Shown: in pieces, positions 1-4,832 of the stretch
Numbering within the stretch: position 1 is the first letter of the stretch
How the letters are laid out: the number at the start of each line of letters is the position of its first letter
DNA from: a bacterium UBP4_UBA6127
GTDB lineage: Bacteria > UBP4 > UBA4092
Length of the DNA: 5,851 nt
Direction of reading: 5' to 3'
NCBI GenBank assembly: GCA_002428325.1
Contig: DIVR01000047.1
Location: forward strand, 1-5,851
Notes under the pieces: model-generated
Databases searched by the model: none
The model's input: only the letters and a program-made list of their open reading frames with translations
What the model was told of the DNA's origin: nothing
Translations under genes and position numbers: made by a program

Positions 1-294
1 GAGATTAATAAATCAGCGATGGCTTATCTGAATGAAGTAAGTAAACAGAAAATCGAATCAGATAAAGATAGTCGTTTGTCAGGAGTCATGGCTGATACAT
101 TGAAATCTCTTCAGCCTACCTATCAATTCAAACCACTCTTTTCAAAAGATACCGCTTGTTTAGTGGTCTATCAGAGCTGGTTACATAACTATAAAGGCCC
201 CTTAACGATTACGATGGTTTATATTCAAGATAATAAAACCGGAAAAAGGTGGTATTATCCCGAGAGGTATCGAGAGGTATTGGAAAAGAAATAG
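1..294 (+). CDS. 3' end of an unrecognised protein (partial)
   Basis: The reading frame is open from the first base of the window to a TAG at 292-294, giving 97 residues of C-terminus. The first ATG in view, at 19-21, has no Shine-Dalgarno sequence before it, and the frame runs through it from upstream, so the true start is probably outside the window. I do not recognise the family. The visible part is soluble and mixed in charge: a lysine-rich helix-like start, then a segment with alternating hydrophobics (ACLVVYQSWL, then PLTITMVYIQ) that suggests beta strands, and a basic, tyrosine-rich tail ending in EVLEKK. No membrane segment, cysteine motif or catalytic motif is visible. A 10-bp tandem duplication lies at the very end of the frame. 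The next gene begins 79 bp downstream on the same strand, so the two could share a transcript. Confidence is for a real coding frame, not for function. Confidence 0.65.
   Translation, partial: EINKSAMAYLNEVSKQKIESDKDSRLSGVMADTLKSLQPTYQFKPLFSKDTACLVVYQSWLHNYKGPLTITMVYIQDNKTGKRWYYPERYREVLEKK
261..280. repeat. Perfect 10-bp tandem duplication
   Basis: CGAGAGGTAT occurs twice in direct succession, at 261-270 and 271-280, within the last codons of the partial gene. Ten bases is not a multiple of three, so the copy number sets the reading frame. With two copies the frame stops at 292-294. With one copy it would run on to a TGA at 329-331. This could be recent replication slippage or an assembly artefact. 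Confidence 0.9.
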
Positions 295-373
295 AGGATT
301 TGGAGACAAGGGGAGAAATACCAGGGGGTGATAGCAGGAATATAACGATTGTTTATATGGGAAAACTATTAGT

Positions 374-1039
374 ATGAGGAATGTATTAAGAAATAAGAAA
401 ACTCCTTTTATTTTTATCTTATTATCTGGGGGATGGGCTTGGTTTCTCTTTATTTTTACTGCCTTATATCCGCTACGGTTATTATCACAGAATCCAGTTA
501 TTCATATTCTGCTGGTTCTATCATTAGCTCTGATAATGGTTTCAGGGTTGGCATCCATTCCTGCATTACTGATAGGTATTTTTATTACTCTTTTTAGGAA
601 AAAAGAAAAGTCCGGGTATTGGATTATGTTATTGGGTACCGTCAGCTTAGTAATAATTCCACTGGTTTGGAAAGGGCCCGTAGTAAGAGACTCTTTGCGA
701 TTGATAGGGTTCAGAAATCACCTTCCGCAATACCAGAAAACATTAGATGATTACCGAGTGAGAATAGAAACCAATACCCTTAACTGGGACCGGCAGGTAG
801 TGCCTGGAAGGTCAAAAGATTACTATATAAAGGGACTTTCATCTTTTTATCCTGCAGATCCAGTGAGGATCAGTTACTATGGCGAGGGTAACTATTTAGT
901 ATTCTTTGAGACAGGTGGAGCTTTTCCTTTTACCCGAGGAGGCTATGTTTATTATTCATCTGATGAAGCTAAAAGGGAGTTAGCTTATCTACAAAAAACT
1001 AAAGATATTAAAAATCATTGGGTGATGTATAGTCATTAA
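374..1039 (+). CDS. Membrane protein with exported C-terminal domain, family not recognised
   Basis: This 221-residue protein begins at ATG 374 and ends at TAA 1037-1039. Hydrophobic segments lie at about residues 12-34, 43-74 (long enough for one long or two short helices) and 83-99. The basic stretches RNKK (6-9) and RKKEK (75-79) should stay in the cytoplasm, which with three helices puts residues 100-221 outside. That domain is rich in aromatic residues and glycine (for example ISYYGEGNYLVFF and GGYVYYSSD), suggesting a compact beta-rich fold; it ends in a charged helix and WVMYSH. I recognise no catalytic motif and assign no function. The ribosome binding site is poor. A 6-codon ORF (ATG 357) ends in a TGA that overlaps this ATG as ATGA (374-377), which could allow translational coupling. 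The gene sits between two other AT-rich genes of unknown role on the same strand. Confidence 0.75.
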   Translation: MRNVLRNKKTPFIFILLSGGWAWFLFIFTALYPLRLLSQNPVIHILLVLSLALIMVSGLASIPALLIGIFITLFRKKEKSGYWIMLLGTVSLVIIPLVWKGPVVRDSLRLIGFRNHLPQYQKTLDDYRVRIETNTLNWDRQVVPGRSKDYYIKGLSSFYPADPVRISYYGEGNYLVFFETGGAFPFTRGGYVYYSSDEAKRELAYLQKTKDIKNHWVMYSH

Positions 1040-1061
1040 GAGCTCTATGGAAAAAGGCTAC

Positions 1062-1148
1062 ATGACAAGAACTAAAAAGCCATTCCGTAAGGGATGGATA
1101 TTCAACATGATTAATGTAATGACTAGTCTTGAGGCTCATTATATATGA
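1062..1148 (+). CDS. Possible 28-residue small ORF coupled to the next gene
   Basis: ATG 1062 opens a 28-codon frame that ends in TGA at 1146-1148, so its stop overlaps the ATG of the following gene as ATGA (1145-1148). A purine-rich GGAAAAAGG stretch (1049-1057) precedes the ATG and could bind the ribosome. The predicted peptide is basic at its N-terminus (MTRTKKPFRKG) with a modestly hydrophobic centre (WIFNMINVM). The stop-start overlap is what makes it more than a chance frame. The downstream gene has a weak GAGG of its own at 1131-1134, so coupling is not required. It could equally be noncoding leader sequence; the hairpin at 1080-1097 lies inside it. Confidence 0.25.
   Translation: MTRTKKPFRKGWIFNMINVMTSLEAHYI
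1080..1097 (+). other. Short hairpin with GUAA tetraloop
   Basis: CCATTCC (1080-1086) pairs with GGGATGG (1091-1097) as a 7-bp stem with one G-U pair. It closes on GTAA, which in RNA is a GNRA-type tetraloop. No T-run follows, so it is not an intrinsic terminator. It lies in the leader of the pseudopilin-like gene, about 48 bases before its start codon, and could be a transcript-stability or translation-control element. Confidence 0.35.
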
Positions 1149-1645
1149 AGGATAAGAAGATTAATTTATCAGTACGAATTATCTATTCAGCCATTATTCT
1201 GAGTTTGCTGTTATTGATGGTATATCTGTTTACCCCTAAAAAAGAACAAATAAGGGCCCATGATACAAGAGAAAAACATTCTGAGATATATAAATCTGCA
1301 GATGTGGTTTTCAGTTATTACACCATTAACAGAAGACTTCCAGAAAATTTAGAAGAAATAATCAAAAATGATTCTAGTAGCAGAACAGCATTACGAGATC
1401 CCTGGAATAAAGAAGAATACTTGGAATATAAATATGAAGATAAAACCACATTTACTTTGATTTCCTGCGGGCCGGATAAGAAGAGAAATATCGGCGCACC
1501 TGATTTTTATGATGATATAACCATTAGAACCAATTATTTCTCAACCGGCACAACGATTCCCTGCGATATAACCCTTACCTTTTCAATTAAATCTGAAAAT
1601 GTGGTTGATGACAAAGCAATCAGTCCCTCCCCCCAACATAAATAG
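1145..1645 (+). CDS. Membrane-anchored protein with GspG-like pseudopilin head, no prepilin leader
   Basis: This 166-residue protein has a short basic N-terminus (MKDKK), one membrane helix at about 12-30, and an exported domain. The exported part follows the plan of the GspG major pseudopilin of type II secretion: a helical linker (34-60), the RRLPENLEEII segment (63-73) where GspG has its 'P.tLe.L' region, DPW at 85-87 followed by Tyr92, Tyr95 and Tyr97, Phe103, then S-x-G-x-D at 107-111 and a DDI at 123-125, near the usual calcium-binding loop. In true pseudopilins a G/F-T-L-I-E leader is cut by prepilin peptidase; here no such site exists and the helix is an ordinary hydrophobic anchor. 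Cys108 and Cys140 could form a disulfide. About 40 residues follow the GspG-like part. GAGG at 1131-1134 is a plausible ribosome binding site. The likeness is read from motif order, not from a search. The role is unknown; it may be a lone protein that borrowed the fold. Confidence 0.75.
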   Translation: MKDKKINLSVRIIYSAIILSLLLLMVYLFTPKKEQIRAHDTREKHSEIYKSADVVFSYYTINRRLPENLEEIIKNDSSSRTALRDPWNKEEYLEYKYEDKTTFTLISCGPDKKRNIGAPDFYDDITIRTNYFSTGTTIPCDITLTFSIKSENVVDDKAISPSPQHK

Positions 1646-1818
1646 TTATTATTAAAAGCGTTGGGACTAACCCCCGAAAACTGTACCCGTTGAATTACAG
1701 TATGCTCAAGTTTAATATTTCTTTCATTCTACGATAATCTAACGAGTTTCGAAAAAGCCGATAAACAGTCCTCTATCCCAACATTTCAACTGAGATTTCT
1801 GATGAAAGTCTCTCTTAA

Positions 1819-1847
1819 TTGACAGTGAATTTGTAATTCCCTAGAAT
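1819..1847 (+). promoter_or_regulatory. Sigma70-type promoter for the CsgG-family gene
   Basis: A perfect -35 box TTGACA (1819-1824) is followed after exactly 17 bp by TAGAAT (1842-1847), one base from the -10 consensus. Transcription would start near 1854, leaving a leader of about 60 bases. The leader holds a small GGGGT/ACCCC hairpin (1868-1872 with 1884-1888) and the Shine-Dalgarno sequence AGGAAGG (1901-1907). The rest of the gap from 1646 shows no gene or clear terminator for the preceding gene. Confidence 0.75.
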
Positions 1848-1915
1848 ATCGGATACATTTAAAGGAAGGGGTCTATTCAAAACACCCCAAGGCAGAAGAA
1901 AGGAAGGTTTTTTAA

Positions 1916-2827
1916 GTGATGAAAAAGATGATCCAATTATGGATAATTTTATTGATAGGGGTGATGGGGTTCTCCCTGGCATATTCCCAGGGTGGGAAGA
2001 TGCGGATAGCTGTCGTGGATTTTGAAAACAAGAGTGGATATTCAGGGCAATGGCAGCTGGGGGCAGGAATGTCGGATATGTTGGCGACAGCCCTTTTCAA
2101 GACCGGGAAATTCGATGTCATTGAAAGGGAGAAATTAAACCTGATTTTAAAAGAAAAGAATATGGCGTTACAAGGGGTGGCGGCAGCCTCGGATGCCGGC
2201 AAGCTGGGGGCTGTGTTGGGGGTCGATTATATTATTACCGGGACAGTTTCTGAGTTTGGGATGAATAAATTCAACGTAGGCGGCGCCGGCGGCGGATTCC
2301 ATGGGTTTGGCGGGGTGGGAGTAAAAACCCAGAATGCCAGAGTCGTTGTGGATATTCGAATTGTAGATGTCGGATCGGGACAGATTGTGGCTGCCGACCA
2401 GGGTGAAGGAAAAGAGACGGCGGCAGGCCTGACGGCCGGCGGTGGCGACTGGAACAGTTTTGGTGGGATTTCTTTCGGTTCCGAAGGGTTTGACAGCACC
2501 CTCCCCGGGAAAGCTACCCGGAAAGCAATTGCCAACCTGGTGGAAAAAATCTCCGGGGCATTATATAAAGCCAAAATCATCGATGTCTCAGGCAATGAAG
2601 TGACAATCAATATTGGGATGGCTTCGGGCCTCAAGAAAAACCAGGTCATGACAGTCTTTAATGCCGGGAAAGAAATCAGAGACCCGGATACCGGAGCTGT
2701 CCTGGGCCAGAAAAAAGAATGGGTTGGCGAAGTTAAAATCGTAGCCGTAGAAGATAAATATTCCACCGGGGTGATCCTTAAAGGGGCGGGTGTCATTCAG
2801 TCTGGTAACCTGGTGGAAAAGAAATAG
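1916..2827 (+). CDS. Secreted CsgG-family protein with FlgT-C-like tail
   Basis: The protein is 303 residues from GTG 1916 (302 from ATG 1919). AGGAAGG at 1901-1907 lies 8 bp before the GTG and 11 bp before the ATG, so either start is possible. Residues 1-24 form a signal peptide with likely cleavage after A-Y-S. Residues 29-212 match the CsgG fold (RIAVVDFENKSG, a FDVIEREKL stretch, GVDYIITGTVSEFG, VVVDIRIVDVGSGQIV). Two glycine-rich stretches (120-137 and 171-192) fall where CsgG puts its membrane beta-hairpins. Residues 218-303 resemble the C-terminal domain of flagellar assembly protein FlgT (VTINIGMASGLKKNQ, then DPDTGAVLG). CsgG forms an outer-membrane pore for curli subunits as a lipoprotein, but this protein has no cysteine at all and so no lipobox. 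No curli gene is nearby. It has its own promoter and terminator. Family assignment is firm; pore function is inference, and a periplasmic or cell-surface role is possible. Confidence 0.9.
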   Translation: MMKKMIQLWIILLIGVMGFSLAYSQGGKMRIAVVDFENKSGYSGQWQLGAGMSDMLATALFKTGKFDVIEREKLNLILKEKNMALQGVAAASDAGKLGAVLGVDYIITGTVSEFGMNKFNVGGAGGGFHGFGGVGVKTQNARVVVDIRIVDVGSGQIVAADQGEGKETAAGLTAGGGDWNSFGGISFGSEGFDSTLPGKATRKAIANLVEKISGALYKAKIIDVSGNEVTINIGMASGLKKNQVMTVFNAGKEIRDPDTGAVLGQKKEWVGEVKIVAVEDKYSTGVILKGAGVIQSGNLVEKK

Positions 2828-2892
2828 GTTTTCATATTAAGCAGGATATTTATTTTCAATAGTAGGGGTTTTAACTGAACTTTAAAGAATCC

Positions 2893-2925
2893 AAGGCTTC
2901 CTTTTATGAAAGGAGGCCTTTTTTT
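2893..2925 (+). terminator. Strong intrinsic terminator after the CsgG-family gene
   Basis: A 12-bp stem with one G-T pair joins 2893-2904 to 2909-2920 around the loop TATG, and the 3' arm runs into seven consecutive T residues (2919-2925). It lies 66 bp after the stop codon and closes the unit that starts at the 1819-1847 promoter. Confidence 0.92.
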
Positions 2926-2966
2926 ATCTCTATATAAAGAAGAAATCGATAAAACTACTTTTAAAA

Positions 2967-2986
2967 AAAAGATTATCTAATCTTTT
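2967..2986. repeat. AT-rich 20-bp inverted repeat
   Basis: AAAAGATTA (2967-2975) and TAATCTTTT (2978-2986) are perfect inverted copies separated by TC. The repeat sits between the terminator and the pilin gene. An A-run precedes it (2963-2970), so on the minus strand it reads as a weak stem followed by Ts and might slow antisense transcription. It could also be a dimeric repressor site for the pilin gene. A poor promoter candidate follows (TTGCAA 2985-2990, TATCTT 3007-3012, spacer 16); no convincing pilin promoter was found in 2926-3108. Confidence 0.45.
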
Positions 2987-3108
2987 GCAAGAAAATATCG
3001 GTTAATTATCTTCTTTCCTAAAAATAATGAAACCATAACCTGTTTTGAGACGTATTATTTAACTAGTTGACATAATTCTATAAACCTTTGAGGAGAGAAG
3101 AGTTAATA

Positions 3109-3654
3109 ATGAAACAAAACGGATTTACTCTGATCGAGCTGTTAATTGTGGTGGCCATCATTGCTATTTTGGCTGCAATTGCCATTCCCAATTTCATGAC
3201 TGCTCAGACCCGCTCGAAAGTAGCCAGAGCAGAAAAAGAAATGCAAACAATCACTGTGGGATTGGAAAGTTATTACGTGGATAATAATGAGTACCCGCCG
3301 GAGAACTTTGACTCCCCACAAAATGAGATGTTGGGAGGACTCTACAGCACTCCCAATCTGGTAAAGTTGATTCGATTGACAACCCCGATTGCCTATATGA
3401 CTTCAGTACCTGAAGACCCTTTTTCAAGTTTTTTTACTAATAAAATCAATCAACCTTACCACTATGCTTCCCTGAATGATTATTATTATCCTGGAAATAC
3501 TTTTTTCTATGGAGATAATGAAGAGAAAATCGTCTGTTCATGGGTCCTTGAGAGTTTTGGGCCGGATAGATCTCCTTATCCGTATGAGTTTCCCAGATAT
3601 GACCCAACCAATGGAACCAACTCGGTGGGAAACATCCTTCGGTTTGGACCCTAA
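3109..3654 (+). CDS. Class III prepilin (type IV pilin / type II secretion pseudopilin-like)
   Basis: The 181-residue product from ATG 3109 has the leader MKQNG followed by FTLIELLIVV, so prepilin peptidase should cut after Gly5 and methylate Phe6. Glu10, position 5 of the mature protein, is the conserved residue that guides assembly. The hydrophobic helix covers residues 6-30 and ends in IPNF; residues 33-60 continue it as an amphipathic helix ending in the common YYVDNNEYPP. The head contains LTTPIAYMTSVPEDPF, a tyrosine-rich stretch, S-x-GPDR and a final YDPTNGT...G.I.R.GP pattern known from single-gene pilin-like proteins of several uncultured phyla. A TTG at 3088 would add seven residues, but it overlaps the purine-rich ribosome-binding stretch (3090-3102) and makes the leader abnormal, so ATG 3109 is chosen. 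No assembly ATPase, prepilin peptidase or secretin gene is in view, so whether it builds a pilus or a secretion pseudopilus is open. Confidence 0.93.
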   Translation: MKQNGFTLIELLIVVAIIAILAAIAIPNFMTAQTRSKVARAEKEMQTITVGLESYYVDNNEYPPENFDSPQNEMLGGLYSTPNLVKLIRLTTPIAYMTSVPEDPFSSFFTNKINQPYHYASLNDYYYPGNTFFYGDNEEKIVCSWVLESFGPDRSPYPYEFPRYDPTNGTNSVGNILRFGP

Positions 3655-3756
3655 TTCTATTAATATCCTTTAATTTTGTTGTCCTTTGAGCTTTAATCGA
3701 TTTACTTTCATTAGCCCTAACTCATGGGATTCGAAGGAGGATAATTAAAAAAGTTA

Positions 3757-3822
3757 ATGCTTAAGCGTATCTTGAGAGAAAAACATATTAATCCTGCGGT
3801 ATATCGTTGTTGTTATGAGTAA
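3757..3822 (+). CDS. Possible 21-residue small ORF before a terminator
   Basis: ATG 3757 opens 21 codons ending at TAA 3820-3822, only 4 bp before the terminator stem. The predicted peptide is basic, with an RCCYE end. The near-perfect Shine-Dalgarno AAGGAGG at 3734-3740 is the reason to list it, but it lies 16 bp from the ATG, which is too far for good initiation. No better start sits at normal distance: ATT 3745 would give a few codons only. It may be a small protein or leader peptide on the pilin transcript, or chance. Confidence 0.22.
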   Translation: MLKRILREKHINPAVYRCCYE

Positions 3823-3826
3823 TATT

Positions 3827-3864
3827 AAGGGATGCTGGATGATTTTTAACCGGCATCCCTTTTT
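3827..3864 (+). terminator. Strong intrinsic terminator after the pilin region
   Basis: AAGGGATGCTGG (3827-3838) pairs with CCGGCATCCCTT (3850-3861) as a 12-bp stem with one G-T pair and an 11-base loop, followed by a run of five Ts (3860-3864). It lies 172 bp after the pilin stop. That leaves a long 3' tail that would contain the possible 21-codon ORF. Confidence 0.9.
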
Positions 3865-3959
3865 ATTTGAATTTATTATAGTTAATAGATGCTGTCCACT
3901 CTATGGATTTAAATCATTTTGTCAGCCTTATCTTTTTCAGAATACCCCTCCCTTTTGGC

Positions 3960-3988
3960 TTGAAATCCTTCATAAGTTCATTTATAAT
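3960..3988 (+). promoter_or_regulatory. Sigma70-type promoter for the IclR-family gene
   Basis: TTGAAA (3960-3965) and a perfect TATAAT (3983-3988) are separated by 17 bp. The expected start point is near 3995, giving a leader of about 24 bases before the chosen ATG at 4019. A 15-bp palindrome overlaps the end of the -10 box and the start point. Confidence 0.8.
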
Positions 3989-4001
3989 GAATCATATTCA
4001 T
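3987..4001. promoter_or_regulatory. 15-bp palindrome, likely autoregulatory operator
   Basis: ATGAAT-CAT-ATTCAT is a perfect inverted repeat with 6-bp arms and a 3-bp spacer. It overlaps the last two bases of the -10 box and the predicted transcription start of the IclR-family gene, so a protein bound here would block RNA polymerase. IclR-family proteins commonly bind short palindromes of about this length and often repress their own genes. That this particular regulator binds it is inference. Confidence 0.6.
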
Positions 4002-4018
4002 CATAGATGAGGTATAAA

Positions 4019-4774
4019 ATGGAAAACCCTCCAGTAAAAGTAGTCAAAAAGGCATTAGATGCTTTGGAATATGTAGTAGATGAATCTCTGGAGCAGCCAG
4101 GAGTTACCCTAAGTGATATCTCAGAGCATATTGGGGAGCAGGTAACAACGGTCCGCAATATTCTCAAGACATTGGAACAATGTGGATATCTTTCCCGTCC
4201 GGCAGGCCGTTTATATTCACCCGGTCCGAAATGTTCAGGATTGGCTCGGGTAAGTCTATGCAAGGATTTGATCAATAAAGCCGAAGTGGCCTTAAATACC
4301 TTAGCCCAAATGACTGGGGAATCGGTGGTATTAGCGACCTTGGTAGGAAGTAATCGCCGGGTGTTAATGCGGGTGGAAGGGGGAGAAGTGATTCGAGTAA
4401 ATTCCCAGGTGGCCGATGATGGATTGTTTTGGTCACTCGTTACCAGCCGGGTCATGGCGGCTTATATACCTGCCGAAGAAGTGGAAATCATTACACAAGA
4501 AAATGGGTTTCCTAAAGAGGCTTGGCCAGGGATAGAGACCCCGGGGGAATTAGAGAAGGCTCTTAAACAGATTCGTTTGGAGGGTTTGGCGGAGGATCAT
4601 AGCAATTCAGAATACTATGCTGTGGCGATACCTTTGCTGCAACGCGGCGAATTTTTACTGGGAGCCCTCGGGTTATATATGCCGGCGTTCCGCTATAACC
4701 CTGTTCGCAGAATAGAACTGCTTACCGCCATGAGGCAAGCAGCAAGCAATATAACAAATCGAATGGAAGGCTAG
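4019..4774 (+). CDS. IclR-family transcriptional regulator
   Basis: The protein is 251 residues from ATG 4019, the usual size for IclR regulators. Residues 5-70 form the winged helix-turn-helix: VKVVKKALDALEYV, then VTLSDISEHIGEQVTTVRN as the two recognition helices, then LEQCGYLSRPAGRLYSPGP as the wing. Residues 80-251 are the ligand-binding domain, with LAQMTGESVVLATLVG, a central helix-rich part, HSNSEYYAVAIPLL and FLLGALGLYMP as typical strands. The upstream ATG at 4007 lacks a ribosome binding site, whereas TGAGG at 4008-4012 is 6 bp before ATG 4019, so the later start is preferred. The ligand cannot be read from sequence; family members answer to small organic acids, aromatics or sugars. 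A promoter with an overlapping palindrome lies directly upstream, and the QueG-like gene 58 bp downstream is the likely target or operon partner. Confidence 0.92.
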   Translation: MENPPVKVVKKALDALEYVVDESLEQPGVTLSDISEHIGEQVTTVRNILKTLEQCGYLSRPAGRLYSPGPKCSGLARVSLCKDLINKAEVALNTLAQMTGESVVLATLVGSNRRVLMRVEGGEVIRVNSQVADDGLFWSLVTSRVMAAYIPAEEVEIITQENGFPKEAWPGIETPGELEKALKQIRLEGLAEDHSNSEYYAVAIPLLQRGEFLLGALGLYMPAFRYNPVRRIELLTAMRQAASNITNRMEG

Positions 4775-4791
4775 AGAAATAAATATAATCA

Positions 4792-4816
4792 GGCCTCATA
4801 AAGATAAAAAGAGGCC
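4792..4816 (+). promoter_or_regulatory. GGCCTC/GAGGCC inverted repeat between regulator and redox gene
   Basis: GGCCTC (4792-4797) and GAGGCC (4811-4816) are perfect inverted arms around 13 AT-rich bases. The right arm touches the Shine-Dalgarno GGAAGGA (4817-4823), so folding could affect translation of the next gene. A perfect TATAAT at 4784-4789 sits 2 bp before the left arm but has no recognisable -35 box, leaving a regulated internal promoter possible but unproven. No T-run follows, so this is not a standard terminator. Confidence 0.4.
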
Positions 4817-4832
4817 GGAAGGAATCATAATA

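Noticed and set aside
1622..1668. AGTCCC...CCCAAC against GTTGGGACT as a terminator after the GspG-like gene
   Set aside because: Pairing needs a 7-base bulge or a 22-base loop, and no T-run follows; no convincing terminator was found there.
1912..2796. Two minus-strand frames opposite the CsgG-family gene
   Set aside because: They are shadows of a clear + strand gene with recognisable domains; their translations are rich in Pro/Ser/Thr with no motif and no proper start signals.
3067..3084. TTGACA followed by TATAAA just before the pilin gene
   Set aside because: The two boxes are only 6 bp apart, so they cannot form one promoter, and no -10 box lies 16-18 bp after the TTGACA.
3088..3108. 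TTG start giving a longer prepilin leader (MRREELI before MKQNG)
   Set aside because: The TTG overlaps the purine-rich ribosome-binding stretch, and the leader from ATG 3109 (MKQNG) is the normal short class III form.
3476..3673. 65-codon + frame inside the pilin gene
   Set aside because: It is a +1 shadow of the tyrosine-rich part of the pilin and has no ribosome binding site.
3815..4006. 63-codon + frame between the pilin and IclR genes
   Set aside because: It runs straight through the terminator stem and the IclR promoter, has no ribosome binding site, and its composition is not protein-like.
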